Positions 1 to 6,517 are shown, counted from the first letter of the stretch. The stretch is DNA of 8,456 nt from CAZHYM01 sp964536785 (GCA_964536785.1 CAZHYM010000027.1:1-8456); one strand, 5' to 3'. Numbers and translations are program-made. Notes: generated by a model from the letters alone, not told the origin.

Positions 1-1
1 A

Positions 2-1237
2 CTAGATATCCCTGCGATTAAGGGAACAAACCCTAAATCAGGTGAAGAAATTGAACGACATCCAAGTGATAGCGAACCAATGTCAGGATTGGCATTTAAA
101 ATTGCTACTGATCCATTTGTTGGTAAATTAATTTTCGTTCGAGTGTATTCAGGCGTTCTTAAAGCCGGCAGTTATATCCTAAATACCATGACTGGCAACA
201 AAGAACGTGTTGGACGAATTGTTCGAATGCATGCTGACAAGCGAACTGATATCGATGAAATAGGAGCAGGTGATATTGCTGCGGTTGTAGGTATCAAAGA
301 TGTTAGAACTGGTGCAACTTTCTGCGATCCTGCGCATCCTATCATTCTTGAAGGTATCGATTTTGCTGAACCACCAGTTTCGATTGCGGTTGAGCCAAAG
401 TCTAAGGCCGACCAGGAAAAGATGGGCATAGCTCTTAACCGATTGTCAGAAGAAGATCCAACTTTCAGGGTTCACACTGATGACGAAACTGGTCAGACAA
501 TTATGTCGGGCATGGGCGAGTTGCATCTAGAAATTCTGATCGATAGGATGAAGCGTGAATTTAATGTCGAAGCAAACGTAGGCGAGCCTCAAGTTGCTTT
601 CCGAGAATCAATCAAAGGAACCTCATCCGTCCAAGGTAAACACATCAAGCAATCCGGTGGTCGTGGCCAGTACGGTGACGTTTGGGTCAAATTTGAAGCA
701 AACGAGCCCGGAAAAGGTTTCCTATTTGTTGATGAAATTAAAGGTGGCGTTGTTCCCCAGGAATACCGTAAACCAGTTGAACAAGGCATTAGAGAAACTC
801 TTGATGGAGGTGTTATAGCTGGTTATCCAGTTGTTGACATTAAGGCCACATTGTTCGACGGAAGCTACCACGATGTTGACTCTTCCGAGTTAGCTTTTAA
901 ATTAGCTGGTGCGCTAGCTACTCGAGAGGGTATCAAGAAAGCAACTCCAATTCTGCTCGAGCCTGTAATGAAAATTGAAGTTACCACTCCTGAAGATTTT
1001 ATGGGTGATATAATCGGTGACTTAAACTCTCGTCGCGGACGAATCGATGCAATGGAAGATTTGCAAGGTGGAGCTAAGCTAATTCGTGGTTTTGTGCCAC
1101 TTGCAAATATGTTTGGTTATACCTCTGACCTGCGCTCAATGAGCCAAGGTCGCGCAGCTTCAACGATGGAAATCTCAGCTTATGAGGAAATTCCACCAAA
1201 TGTTGCTCAAGAAATTATCGCTAAACGCGCAAAATAA
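2..1237 (+). CDS. fusA: Translation elongation factor G (EF-G), C-terminal part, 5' end outside the window
   Basis: EF-G is the ribosomal translocase GTPase. It moves tRNAs and mRNA after peptide bond formation and works with RRF in ribosome recycling. The frame is already open at base 2 (L-D-I-P-A-I-K-G-T), so the first ATG at 80 is internal, not the start. The GTPase domain lies upstream. What remains is the end of the G-domain region, domain II (AFKIATDPFVGKL), domain III (MSGMGELHLEIL), domain IV (HIKQSGGRGQYGDVW, YHDVDSSELAFKLAG) and domain V (RRGRIDAMEDLQGGAKLIRG, then VPLANMFGYTSDLRSMSQGR). All the usual C-terminal blocks are intact and the protein ends normally in KRAK with TAA. A strong intrinsic terminator follows 13 bases later, so it does not share a transcript with tuf, its classical neighbour. 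Identification is very secure. Confidence 0.98.
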   Translation, partial: LDIPAIKGTNPKSGEEIERHPSDSEPMSGLAFKIATDPFVGKLIFVRVYSGVLKAGSYILNTMTGNKERVGRIVRMHADKRTDIDEIGAGDIAAVVGIKDVRTGATFCDPAHPIILEGIDFAEPPVSIAVEPKSKADQEKMGIALNRLSEEDPTFRVHTDDETGQTIMSGMGELHLEILIDRMKREFNVEANVGEPQVAFRESIKGTSSVQGKHIKQSGGRGQYGDVWVKFEANEPGKGFLFVDEIKGGVVPQEYRKPVEQGIRETLDGGVIAGYPVVDIKATLFDGSYHDVDSSELAFKLAGALATREGIKKATPILLEPVMKIEVTTPEDFMGDIIGDLNSRRGRIDAMEDLQGGAKLIRGFVPLANMFGYTSDLRSMSQGRAASTMEISAYEEIPPNVAQEIIAKRAK

Positions 1238-1250
1238 TTTCAACATCATA

Positions 1251-1283
1251 AAACCCTACTTAAAACAGTAGGGTTTTTGTTTT
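1251..1283 (+). terminator. Intrinsic terminator of fusA
   Basis: A perfect 10-bp stem (AAACCCTACT at 1251-1260 with AGTAGGGTTT at 1267-1276) has a 6-base loop and is followed by TTTTTGTTTT. It lies 13 bases after the fusA stop and closes the EF-G transcription unit before uppP. Confidence 0.93.
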
Positions 1284-1311
1284 AATAAGTAGCATTATAT
1301 TTTAATAGAGG

Positions 1312-1323
1312 TATAATAAAATT
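1312..1323 (+). promoter_or_regulatory. uppP promoter -10 box at leaderless spacing
   Basis: A perfect TATAAT at 1312-1317 ends only 6 bases before the uppP ATG at 1324. With the usual 6-7 bases from -10 to the transcription start, the mRNA would begin at or next to the A of the ATG. No Shine-Dalgarno sequence lies at normal distance: the nearest purine run, AGAGG at 1307-1311, is 12 bases away and overlaps the -10. No clear -35 is seen at 16-18 bp. The leaderless reading is an inference from spacing. Confidence 0.7.
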
Positions 1324-2148
1324 ATGGAAACAATTTTAGAATTTATTAAGATTTTTGTGATGAGTGTTGTTCAGGGAGTTACTGAATGGCTACCCATCTC
1401 AAGTACGGGACATATGATTATAGTTGATAAATTTTTGAAGCTTCAGCAATCTGGGGCTTTTATTGAGACTTTTTTGGTGCTGGTTCAGCTAGGCTCAATA
1501 ATGGCCGTAGTTGTTTTGTTCTTTAACAAATTAAACCCATTTGATATGAAAACCATGAAGTTTAAAAAAGACACGCTTAACCTATGGGTAAGAATCTTGA
1601 TTGCTACTTTGCCAGCACTAATTATTGGATTAGCGTTTGACGATATGATAGAAGAAATTTTCTTTAAACCAACGGTTGTCGCTCTAGCGTTAATTGTCTA
1701 TGGCATTGGGTTTATATTGGTAGAAAATAACAAGCCTGAAACAAAAATTGAGGAGCTACTCGAGATTGATTACATTACGGCTTTAAAGATAGGCGCATTT
1801 CAAACTTTAGCACTTATACCTGGCACATCTAGGTCGGGAGCAACTATCTTAGGAGGCTTGATTCTTAAAATCAAAAGAAGCACAATTGCTGAATTTTCAT
1901 TTTTCATGGCTATCCCTGTTATGTTCGGAGCTAGTTTGCTTAAATTAATCAAAAATGGCTTAGGTTTTAGCGGATTAGAATGGGCGTACATGTTATTTGG
2001 CTGTGCTGTCGCTTATGGCGTTTCGTATTTTGCAATTAAGTTCTTAATGCGCTATATCAAAACTCATGATTTCAAAGTTTTTGGCTGGTATCGAATTGTA
2101 TTAGGCCTGATAGTTTTAGCCTATTTCTATGTTAATAAGTCTCTATGA
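1324..2148 (+). CDS. uppP: Undecaprenyl-diphosphatase, UppP/BacA family
   Basis: UppP is an integral membrane enzyme that removes a phosphate from undecaprenyl pyrophosphate released by peptidoglycan and wall-polymer synthesis. This regenerates the C55-P lipid carrier; overexpression of this family is known to give bacitracin tolerance. The 274-aa length is typical. The two signature regions are present: QGVTEWLPISSTGH at residues 17-30, holding Glu21 and His30, and PGTSRSGATI at 166-175, holding Arg170. The first position of the ExxxE motif is Gln17, a common variant. Multiple hydrophobic segments run through the protein (about 50-68, 88-104, 115-133, 190-207, 220-240, 255-271). It starts at the ATG just downstream of a TATAAT. 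Its TGA overlaps the ogt start (ATGA), so the two are co-transcribed and probably translationally coupled. Function is secure at family level. Confidence 0.96.
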   Translation: METILEFIKIFVMSVVQGVTEWLPISSTGHMIIVDKFLKLQQSGAFIETFLVLVQLGSIMAVVVLFFNKLNPFDMKTMKFKKDTLNLWVRILIATLPALIIGLAFDDMIEEIFFKPTVVALALIVYGIGFILVENNKPETKIEELLEIDYITALKIGAFQTLALIPGTSRSGATILGGLILKIKRSTIAEFSFFMAIPVMFGASLLKLIKNGLGFSGLEWAYMLFGCAVAYGVSYFAIKFLMRYIKTHDFKVFGWYRIVLGLIVLAYFYVNKSL

Positions 2149-2606
2149 ATAAATACACCAAGCTCACGGTACTTGGTGAGATTACGATTTTTGAATCAGA
2201 TAAAATAATTAGACAGATTAGCTACGGGCGTTGCGAGGACCAGGATCATCAGGAAATTCTAACTCCAGAAATCGCTAAAGCATTTGATCAATTAGATGGC
2301 TATCTGGCCGGGGAAAGGAAAGAATTTGATCTCAATTTATTCCAAGAAGGCAGTGATTTTGAAGTTGCGGTATGGAAGGGGCTGATGAACATCAAGTACG
2401 GCCAGATAATAACCTATAAAGAATTAGCCGAACAAATCGGCTATCCTAAGGCTTTTCGAGCGGTCGGATCCGCTCTCAAAAAGAACAAGCTCCCTATTGT
2501 AGTTCCTTGCCATAGAGTAATTGCCAAAGATCTGAAAAAAGGTGGATACGCTGGCGGCATCGAGCTTAAGCACGCCTTGCTTGGTTTGGAGCTAAAGCAC
2601 AGCTAA
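2145..2606 (+). CDS. ogt: Methylated-DNA--protein-cysteine methyltransferase (O6-alkylguanine-DNA alkyltransferase)
   Basis: This is a suicide DNA-repair protein that transfers the alkyl group from O6-alkylguanine (and O4-alkylthymine) to its own cysteine. The active site PCHRVI carries the acceptor Cys122 and the catalytic His123. Other expected elements are visible: FEVAVWKGL (72-80) at the start of the C-terminal domain, the helix-turn-helix tyrosine in ITYKELA (89-95), the base-flipping arginine in FRAVGSA (104-110), and the GGYAGG turn (133-138). At 153 aa it is a short Ogt/MGMT type: a reduced N-terminal domain plus the full C-terminal domain, with no Ada-like Cys regulatory domain. The start overlaps the uppP stop (ATGA) without a clear Shine-Dalgarno site, suggesting translational coupling. 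Its TAA shares two bases with the stop of the convergent minus-strand gene. No terminator is visible between them. Confidence 0.95.
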   Translation: MNKYTKLTVLGEITIFESDKIIRQISYGRCEDQDHQEILTPEIAKAFDQLDGYLAGERKEFDLNLFQEGSDFEVAVWKGLMNIKYGQIITYKELAEQIGYPKAFRAVGSALKKNKLPIVVPCHRVIAKDLKKGGYAGGIELKHALLGLELKHS

Positions 2607-2905
2607 CTTTTTTCAATTGTTTCAGGGATCGGCTGGGGTGATGGTTGAATATAATCCGGTTTGATCAATAAGTCTAGTTTGTCTAATTTATCGAGCTTGT
2701 GATTAATCTCACTTAATGTTTTCGAAATTTTAAGTATAGATCTTTTAACCATTAGGTTTCCCACTAGTCCAACCAGCCAGCCGATAAGAAATATTACTGT
2801 AAAAGCCAGACCGACGTATTTTAATTGCTCAAGTGGCTCAGTCAAGCTTTTAATTAAATCGCCATTTGCTCCGCTAGCTCCATTAAGTATTGTTTCAAAA
2901 TTCAT
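2603..2905 (-). CDS. Small membrane protein of unknown function with one transmembrane helix and coiled coil
   Basis: I do not recognise a family for this 100-aa protein. It has a polar N-terminus (1-28), one strongly hydrophobic segment (about 31-53, V-G-L-A-F-T-V-I-F-L-I-G-W-L-V-G-L-V-G), a basic and heptad-like stretch (54-80, including the short repeat KLDKLDKLD at 70-78) and a proline-rich tail (83-96). The basic residues right after the helix suggest that the coiled coil is cytoplasmic. It is the only minus-strand gene supported here. It converges on ogt with overlapping stop codons and diverges from the desulfoferrodoxin operon. A weak -10-like TAAACT (2912-2917, minus strand) ends 6 bases before the ATG, the same geometry as the leaderless promoters elsewhere in the window. 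It could be a scaffold or a small accessory subunit; the sequence does not say which. It is judged real because it fills an otherwise empty gap with a sensible membrane-protein layout. Confidence 0.72.
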   Translation of the reverse strand: MNFETILNGASGANGDLIKSLTEPLEQLKYVGLAFTVIFLIGWLVGLVGNLMVKRSILKISKTLSEINHKLDKLDKLDLLIKPDYIQPSPQPIPETIEKS

Positions 2906-2949
2906 ATTTTTAGTTTACACCTTTTTAGCATAAGAACAAAAACCAGCTT

Positions 2950-2958
2950 TGATATAAT
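2950..2958 (+). promoter_or_regulatory. Extended -10 promoter of the desulfoferrodoxin operon
   Basis: TGaTATAAT (TG at 2950-2951, TATAAT at 2953-2958) is a perfect extended -10. No recognisable -35 lies 16-18 bp upstream, as is usual for extended -10 promoters. The predicted start near 2965 gives a leader of about 25 bases, with AAGGG (2979-2983) six bases before the ATG at 2990. Confidence 0.75.
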
Positions 2959-2989
2959 AGATAAATAGCTTAAAAATGAAGGGCCAAAT

Positions 2990-3373
2990 ATGGATGTAAA
3001 ATTTTACAAGTGCAATATCTGCGGAAACGTCGCAGTGAAACTAACTGATTCTGGCGTCAAAATGGTATGTTGCTCAGAAGAAATGACGGAGCTAATACCA
3101 AACTCTGACGATACGGCTGCGCTAGAAAAGCATGTGCCGGTCGTCACACAAAACGCCAGAGAAATTGAAGTCAAGGTCGGCAGCGTTGATCACCCAATGA
3201 TTCCAGAACATTTTATACAGTGGATCTATCTAGTTACAAATAAAAATAATTATTCTAGGCGTTTAACCCCAGGTGAAGCCCCAGTGGTTAAATTTACCTT
3301 AAGCGAGGACGAGATGATGATTAGAGCTTACGAATACTGTAATCTTCACGGTCTTTGGGTGGTGGAAGGATAG
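2990..3373 (+). CDS. dfx: Desulfoferrodoxin (superoxide reductase, two-iron class)
   Basis: Superoxide reductase reduces superoxide to hydrogen peroxide without releasing oxygen. It is typical of anaerobes and microaerophiles and acts in the cytoplasm. All ligands of both iron centres can be read. The N-terminal desulforedoxin-like rubredoxin-type Fe(Cys)4 centre uses Cys8, Cys11 (C-N-I-C-G) and Cys27-Cys28 (V-C-C). The catalytic Fe(His)4Cys centre uses His48 in EKHVP with the conserved Glu46-Lys47, His68 and His74 in HPMIPEH, and Cys117 and His120 in CNLHGLW. The length of 127 aa matches full two-domain desulfoferrodoxin. It is first in a three-gene operon; dedA begins one base after its TAG. 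The electron donor (a rubredoxin or another reductase) is not in this window. Confidence 0.97.
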   Translation: MDVKFYKCNICGNVAVKLTDSGVKMVCCSEEMTELIPNSDDTAALEKHVPVVTQNAREIEVKVGSVDHPMIPEHFIQWIYLVTNKNNYSRRLTPGEAPVVKFTLSEDEMMIRAYEYCNLHGLWVVEG

Positions 3374-3374
3374 C

Positions 3375-3992
3375 ATGCAAGCCTGGATAACTCAGATTAT
3401 GAACAATTTTGGATACTGGGGTATCCTATTCCTAATATTTATTGAGAATATGTTCCCGCCAATTCCTTCAGAAGTAATTTTACCTTTTGGTGGATTTGCT
3501 ACTACAGTGGAAGGCTCTGAATTAGGATTATCAGGAGTAATAATAGTTGCGACTATAGGCTCTGTTGTTGGAGCAATAGTTTTGTACTATATTGGGACAT
3601 TGATCTCGGTTGAGAAATTGGAAAAATGGCTCGATCACAAGTACGTACGTAGATTAGGCTTTAAGCAACAGGACGTTATGAAAACTGTTGGTGTTTTTGA
3701 TAAATATGGAGTAAAGGCGGTGTTGTTTGGTCGTTGCGTCCCGATAATTAGGAGCCTTATCTCTGTCCCAGCGGGCATGACTAAGATGAATATCTGGCGT
3801 TTCACTGGTTATACGACCGTAGGGTCTCTAACTTGGAACGTACTCCTAGTTTCTTTAGGCGCAAAACTTGGCGATAATTGGCACGTGGTTTCCAATGTAG
3901 TAAGTGACTACTCCGATATCGTATTAATTCTGCTAATTGTGTTGTTTGCAGGGTTAATTGCCCGTCGTTTTACAAAACGTAAGCGCCGTTAA
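3375..3992 (+). CDS. DedA-family (SNARE-associated/VTT domain) membrane protein, probable lipid-carrier flippase
   Basis: DedA proteins are inner-membrane proteins needed for envelope integrity. Members of the family (UptA) have been linked to returning undecaprenyl phosphate across the membrane; the substrate of this one is inferred. Family marks are ENMFPPIPSEVILPFGG at 24-40 (acidic Glu24 and Glu33 in the re-entrant region) and GRCVPIIRSLISVPAGMTKM at 119-138, with the essential-type arginines Arg120 and Arg126. The 205-aa length is normal. Hydrophobic segments lie near 12-30, 52-74, 112-133, 144-163 and 180-196, followed by a very basic tail (RRFTKRKRR). The ATG lies one base after the dfx stop and is preceded by a good Shine-Dalgarno sequence, GGAAGG, inside the end of dfx. 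A TylF-like methyltransferase follows five bases after its stop. Confidence 0.94.
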   Translation: MQAWITQIMNNFGYWGILFLIFIENMFPPIPSEVILPFGGFATTVEGSELGLSGVIIVATIGSVVGAIVLYYIGTLISVEKLEKWLDHKYVRRLGFKQQDVMKTVGVFDKYGVKAVLFGRCVPIIRSLISVPAGMTKMNIWRFTGYTTVGSLTWNVLLVSLGAKLGDNWHVVSNVVSDYSDIVLILLIVLFAGLIARRFTKRKRR

Positions 3993-3997
3993 ACAAT

Positions 3998-4624
3998 ATG
4001 GCTTTAATGGTTTTAGACTTAATTGACAAATATAAATTGGTTTCTGACCAAGTAGACAAAAGTGAGCTTCGGGTCATATTGACGGAATTAGAGAAAGCAC
4101 TTAGGAAGTCAGATGGTAATGTCGTAGAGTTTGGCTGTTACGCTGGAACTACATCGTTATTCATTCGTCGCGTAATGGATAAACTTGGGTCGATGGGCGA
4201 TTTTCATGTTTATGACTCATTTGAAGGCCTACCTGAGAAAACAAATTATGACAAAAGTCCTGTTGGAGAAACTTTTAAAGCTGGCGCGCTAAAGTTTAGC
4301 AAAAAAGATTATATTATTAACTTTAAGAAAGCCGGATTGAAAACCCCGTTTATTCATAAAGGCTGGTTTTCGATGTTAACGCAAGATGATATCCCGAAAA
4401 ATATCATATTTGCATATCTAGATGGTGATTATTATGATTCGATAACTGGTTCCCTGAGAATGATCTGGAACGAATTGCTTCATGAAGCCGTAATTGTAAT
4501 CGATGATTATAACTCGGAGGCGCTTCCAGGAGTTAAGAGGGCCGTCGATGACTGGGCAATAAGACATGATTTTAGCTTGCGAAGTGAGAAATCTTTGGCC
4601 ATACTTACTCTTAATAAACAGTAG
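3998..4624 (+). CDS. SAM-dependent methyltransferase, TylF/MycF-like (macrocin O-methyltransferase family)
   Basis: This is a class I S-adenosylmethionine methyltransferase related to TylF/MycF, metal-dependent enzymes that methylate sugar hydroxyls; relatives are widespread in polysaccharide clusters. Motifs in order: the SAM-binding loop VVEFGCYAGTTS (42-53), the acidic motif VYDSFEGLPE (71-80), LDGDYYDS (141-148) and VIDDYNS (167-173), whose aspartates line up with the metal and catalytic aspartates of MycF, then PGVKRAVDDW (177-186). At 208 aa it is somewhat shorter than TylF. It starts five bases after dedA with no clear Shine-Dalgarno sequence, so it probably depends on translational coupling; an alternative ATG lies at 4007. 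No terminator follows, and the strong tuf promoter begins 20 bases after its stop. The acceptor is unknown. Its link to DedA and lipid carriers hints at a surface glycan, but that is inference. Confidence 0.87.
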   Translation: MALMVLDLIDKYKLVSDQVDKSELRVILTELEKALRKSDGNVVEFGCYAGTTSLFIRRVMDKLGSMGDFHVYDSFEGLPEKTNYDKSPVGETFKAGALKFSKKDYIINFKKAGLKTPFIHKGWFSMLTQDDIPKNIIFAYLDGDYYDSITGSLRMIWNELLHEAVIVIDDYNSEALPGVKRAVDDWAIRHDFSLRSEKSLAILTLNKQ

Positions 4625-4643
4625 AAAAACCTACATTCTACGC

Positions 4644-4672
4644 TTTACAACCCAACTATTAATCTGTATAAT
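4644..4672 (+). promoter_or_regulatory. tuf promoter
   Basis: TTTACA (4644-4649), a 17-bp spacer and a perfect TATAAT (4667-4672). Expected transcription start is near 4679, giving a leader of about 65 bases ending in AGGAG (4732-4736), eight bases before the tuf ATG. The same TTTACA-17-TATAAT architecture drives rpsJ. Confidence 0.88.
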
Positions 4673-4744
4673 CAAAAACATACGCCGTGAGGTCAGTTTT
4701 TAAAGTGGCTTAACGCGATAAATAAAATTAAAGGAGAAAATTAA

Positions 4745-5926
4745 ATGGCAGAATTTGACCGAACAAAGCCACATGTAAATGTTGGTACTATGGGTCACGT
4801 TGATCACGGTAAGACTACCTTGACAGCAGCTATCACTCACACTTTGGCTAAGCGTTTGCCAAGTGAGACTAACAAACCGATCAACTACGATCAAATCGAC
4901 AACGCACCAGAAGAAAAGCAACGTGGTATCACCATTGCTTCATCTCATCAAGAATACGAATCAGAAAATCGTCATTATGCACACGTTGACATGCCAGGAC
5001 ACGCTGATTATATCAAGAATATGATCACTGGTGCTGCACAGATTGATGGCGCTATATTGGTTGTTTCTGCAGCTGATGGTGCTATGCCTCAGACTCGTGA
5101 ACATATCTTGCTTGCTAAGCAAGTTGGAGTTCCAAAGATTATCGTTTTCCTAAATAAAATGGATATGGCAGATGCTGATCTAGTTGAGATCGTTGAAGAA
5201 GATCTTCGCGAAATTTTGGCTAAAAACGGATTTGACAAAGATTGTCCTATAATCAAGGGTTCTGCTCTTAAGGCTCTTGAGGGTGACGAAGTATACATGG
5301 ACAAAATCATGGAATTGGTTAAAGCTATGGATGAATACATCCCTCAACCAGTTCGTGAGCTAGACAAACCTTTCCTTATGCCTATTGAAGACGTTCACTC
5401 GATCAAAGGTCGTGGAACTGTTGCTACCGGTCGTATTGAAAAAGGTATTGTTAAAGTCAACGATGAAGTTGAAATTATCGGTATCCGACCTGTTCAAAAA
5501 TCAGTTGTTACTGGTGTCCAAGCTTTCCATAAAGATTTAGGTCAAGGACAAGCTGGCGATAACGCGGGTATTCTACTCCGTGGTATTGAGCGAGATGACA
5601 TTGAACGCGGACAAGTTGTTGCCGCTCCTGGTTCAATTACTCCTCACACTGAATTCAAATGTGAAGTTTACGTACTTAAGAAAGAAGAAGGTGGTCGACA
5701 TACACCATTTACAAAAGGCTACAAACCACAATTCTATTTCCGAACTACTGACGTAACTGGTGAAGTTGAACTTCCAGCTGACAAAGAAATGGTCATGCCT
5801 GGTGATAACGCAACTTTTGGCGTTAAGCTTCAATCTCCAATCGCTATGGAAAAAGGTCTAAACTTCGCTATACGTGAAGGTGGCCGAACTGTTGGTGCCG
5901 GTGTTGTAACCGAAATCATCAAATAG
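4745..5926 (+). CDS. tuf: Translation elongation factor Tu (EF-Tu)
   Basis: EF-Tu is the GTPase that delivers aminoacyl-tRNA to the ribosomal A site. The 393-aa length is standard. GTPase motifs: P-loop GHVDHGKT (17-24), switch I RGITI (60-64), switch II DMPGHADY (82-89) with catalytic His86, NKMD (137-140) and GSALKA (172-177). Domain II (GRGTVATGRIEKG) and domain III (EEGGRHTPF, then PQFYFRTTDVTG, FAIREGGRTVGAGVV) are complete. Lineage variants include Met83 where nearly all EF-Tu proteins have Cys (DCPGHADY), and ASSHQEY after switch I in place of the usual NTAHVEY. It has its own promoter, a good Shine-Dalgarno site (AGGAG, 8-base spacing) and a hairpin terminator, so it forms a single-gene unit between the dfx operon and rpsJ. 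Confidence 0.99.
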   Translation: MAEFDRTKPHVNVGTMGHVDHGKTTLTAAITHTLAKRLPSETNKPINYDQIDNAPEEKQRGITIASSHQEYESENRHYAHVDMPGHADYIKNMITGAAQIDGAILVVSAADGAMPQTREHILLAKQVGVPKIIVFLNKMDMADADLVEIVEEDLREILAKNGFDKDCPIIKGSALKALEGDEVYMDKIMELVKAMDEYIPQPVRELDKPFLMPIEDVHSIKGRGTVATGRIEKGIVKVNDEVEIIGIRPVQKSVVTGVQAFHKDLGQGQAGDNAGILLRGIERDDIERGQVVAAPGSITPHTEFKCEVYVLKKEEGGRHTPFTKGYKPQFYFRTTDVTGEVELPADKEMVMPGDNATFGVKLQSPIAMEKGLNFAIREGGRTVGAGVVTEIIK

Positions 5927-5942
5927 CTATAGCTTATTGATT

Positions 5943-5971
5943 AAAATAGCGCTTTTTATGAGCGCTATTTT
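5943..5971 (+). terminator. Hairpin terminator of tuf
   Basis: Perfect 11-bp stem: AAAATAGCGCT (5943-5953) pairs with AGCGCTATTTT (5961-5971) across a 7-base loop, 17 bases after the tuf stop. The T run is only the TTTT of the stem itself, so termination may be partial. The A-tract on the other side would let it work on the opposite strand too. Confidence 0.8.
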
Positions 5972-5985
5972 ATATTCGGTTACAA

Positions 5986-6014
5986 TTTACAAATCAAGGT
6001 AAATGAGTTATAAT
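5986..6014 (+). promoter_or_regulatory. rpsJ promoter
   Basis: TTTACA (5986-5991), a 17-bp spacer and a perfect TATAAT (6009-6014), identical in design to the tuf promoter. It starts 15 bases after the tuf terminator stem. Expected transcription start is near 6021, leaving a leader of about 83 bases. Confidence 0.85.
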
Positions 6015-6020
6015 AGCAGA

Positions 6021-6103
6021 ACAAAATAAATCAAGCGAGAACTTGACTGCGATTCTATTCAAAAGCCAAGGTTACGCTTAAACAAAGAAAGGTTATTTTA
6101 ATA
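6021..6103 (+). other. rpsJ 5' leader with possible alternative RNA structures
   Basis: The predicted leader contains two mutually exclusive pairings. One is a local hairpin TCAAG (6031-6035) with CTTGA (6042-6046). The other is a longer arm AAGCG (6033-6037) with CGCTT (6075-6079), enclosing CTTG (6042-6045) with CAAG (6067-6070) across a 4x4 internal loop. The weak ribosome binding sequence GAAAGG (6087-6092) follows, 11 bases from the ATG. S10 operons in other bacteria are often controlled through their leaders; whether this one is controlled that way is speculative. Confidence 0.35.
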
Positions 6104-6430
6104 ATGGCAGAACAAAAAGCCGAAGGTCTAAAGATTCGAATTCGTTTGAAAGCTTATGACCACAAAGTAATTGACAAATCAGCAAAGCAGATTGTCGAAA
6201 CCGCGATTCGAACTGGAGCAAAGATTTCAGGACCCGTGCCTCTACCAACCAAACAAAGTACTTTTGCGGTATCTAAGAGTCCGCATGTTTATCGAAAGGG
6301 TGGTGAAGCTTTTGAGATGCGTGTTCACAAGCGTTTGATCGATATCACTGAAGCAAAGCCAAAGACTATCGATTCTCTGCAGAACCTCAGCTTGCCAGCT
6401 GGTGTTGACGCAGAAATTCAGATGAACTAG
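6104..6430 (+). CDS. rpsJ: 30S ribosomal protein S10
   Basis: S10 (uS10) is a protein of the 30S subunit head; in many bacteria it also joins NusB in transcription antitermination. The 108 aa agree with the family length of about 102-105 plus a short N-terminal extension (MAEQKAEG). Diagnostic segments: IRIRLKAYDHKVID (12-25), GPVPLPTKQSTFAV (43-56), SPHVYRKGGEAFEMRVHKRLIDI (59-81, the extended loop region) and LPAGVDAEI near the end. It has its own strong promoter and terminator, so unlike the classical S10 operon it is not followed by rplC on the same transcript; three orphan genes intervene. Its TAG lies at the base of a first small hairpin. Confidence 0.99.
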   Translation: MAEQKAEGLKIRIRLKAYDHKVIDKSAKQIVETAIRTGAKISGPVPLPTKQSTFAVSKSPHVYRKGGEAFEMRVHKRLIDITEAKPKTIDSLQNLSLPAGVDAEIQMN

Positions 6431-6482
6431 GCTATCATTTATTAGCCTCACAAACAGCCACTAATTCGGTGGCTGTTTATTA
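6429..6482 (+). terminator. rpsJ terminator, two hairpins in tandem
   Basis: The main hairpin is a perfect 10-bp stem, AAACAGCCAC (6452-6461) with GTGGCTGTTT (6469-6478), followed by a T-rich tail (TTTATTATTTA). Just upstream, AGGCTA (6429-6434) pairs with TAGCCT (6443-6448) around an 8-base loop and includes the last bases of the rpsJ stop codon. The second hairpin is the likely terminator; the first may protect the mRNA 3' end. Confidence 0.85.
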
Positions 6483-6517
6483 TTTATATAGCTATAGGGT
6501 GGAGCTCATGGCTCAGA

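Noticed and set aside
172..429. Minus-strand open frame of 85 codons inside fusA
   Set aside because: It lies fully within the conserved EF-G reading frame, has no promoter or ribosome site and gives a low-complexity Ser/Ile-rich product; it is a shadow.
594..818. Second plus-strand frame inside fusA
   Set aside because: It overlaps EF-G domain IV in another frame and its product resembles nothing; a shadow of a highly conserved gene.
4622..4640. TAGAA/TTCTA pairing after the methyltransferase gene as a terminator
   Set aside because: Only five AT-rich pairs with a 9-base loop and no T run; it does not qualify.
4700..5833. Minus-strand frames over tuf (4700-4921, 5089-5340, 5633-5833)
   Set aside because: All lie opposite EF-Tu coding sequence or its leader and have no start signals.
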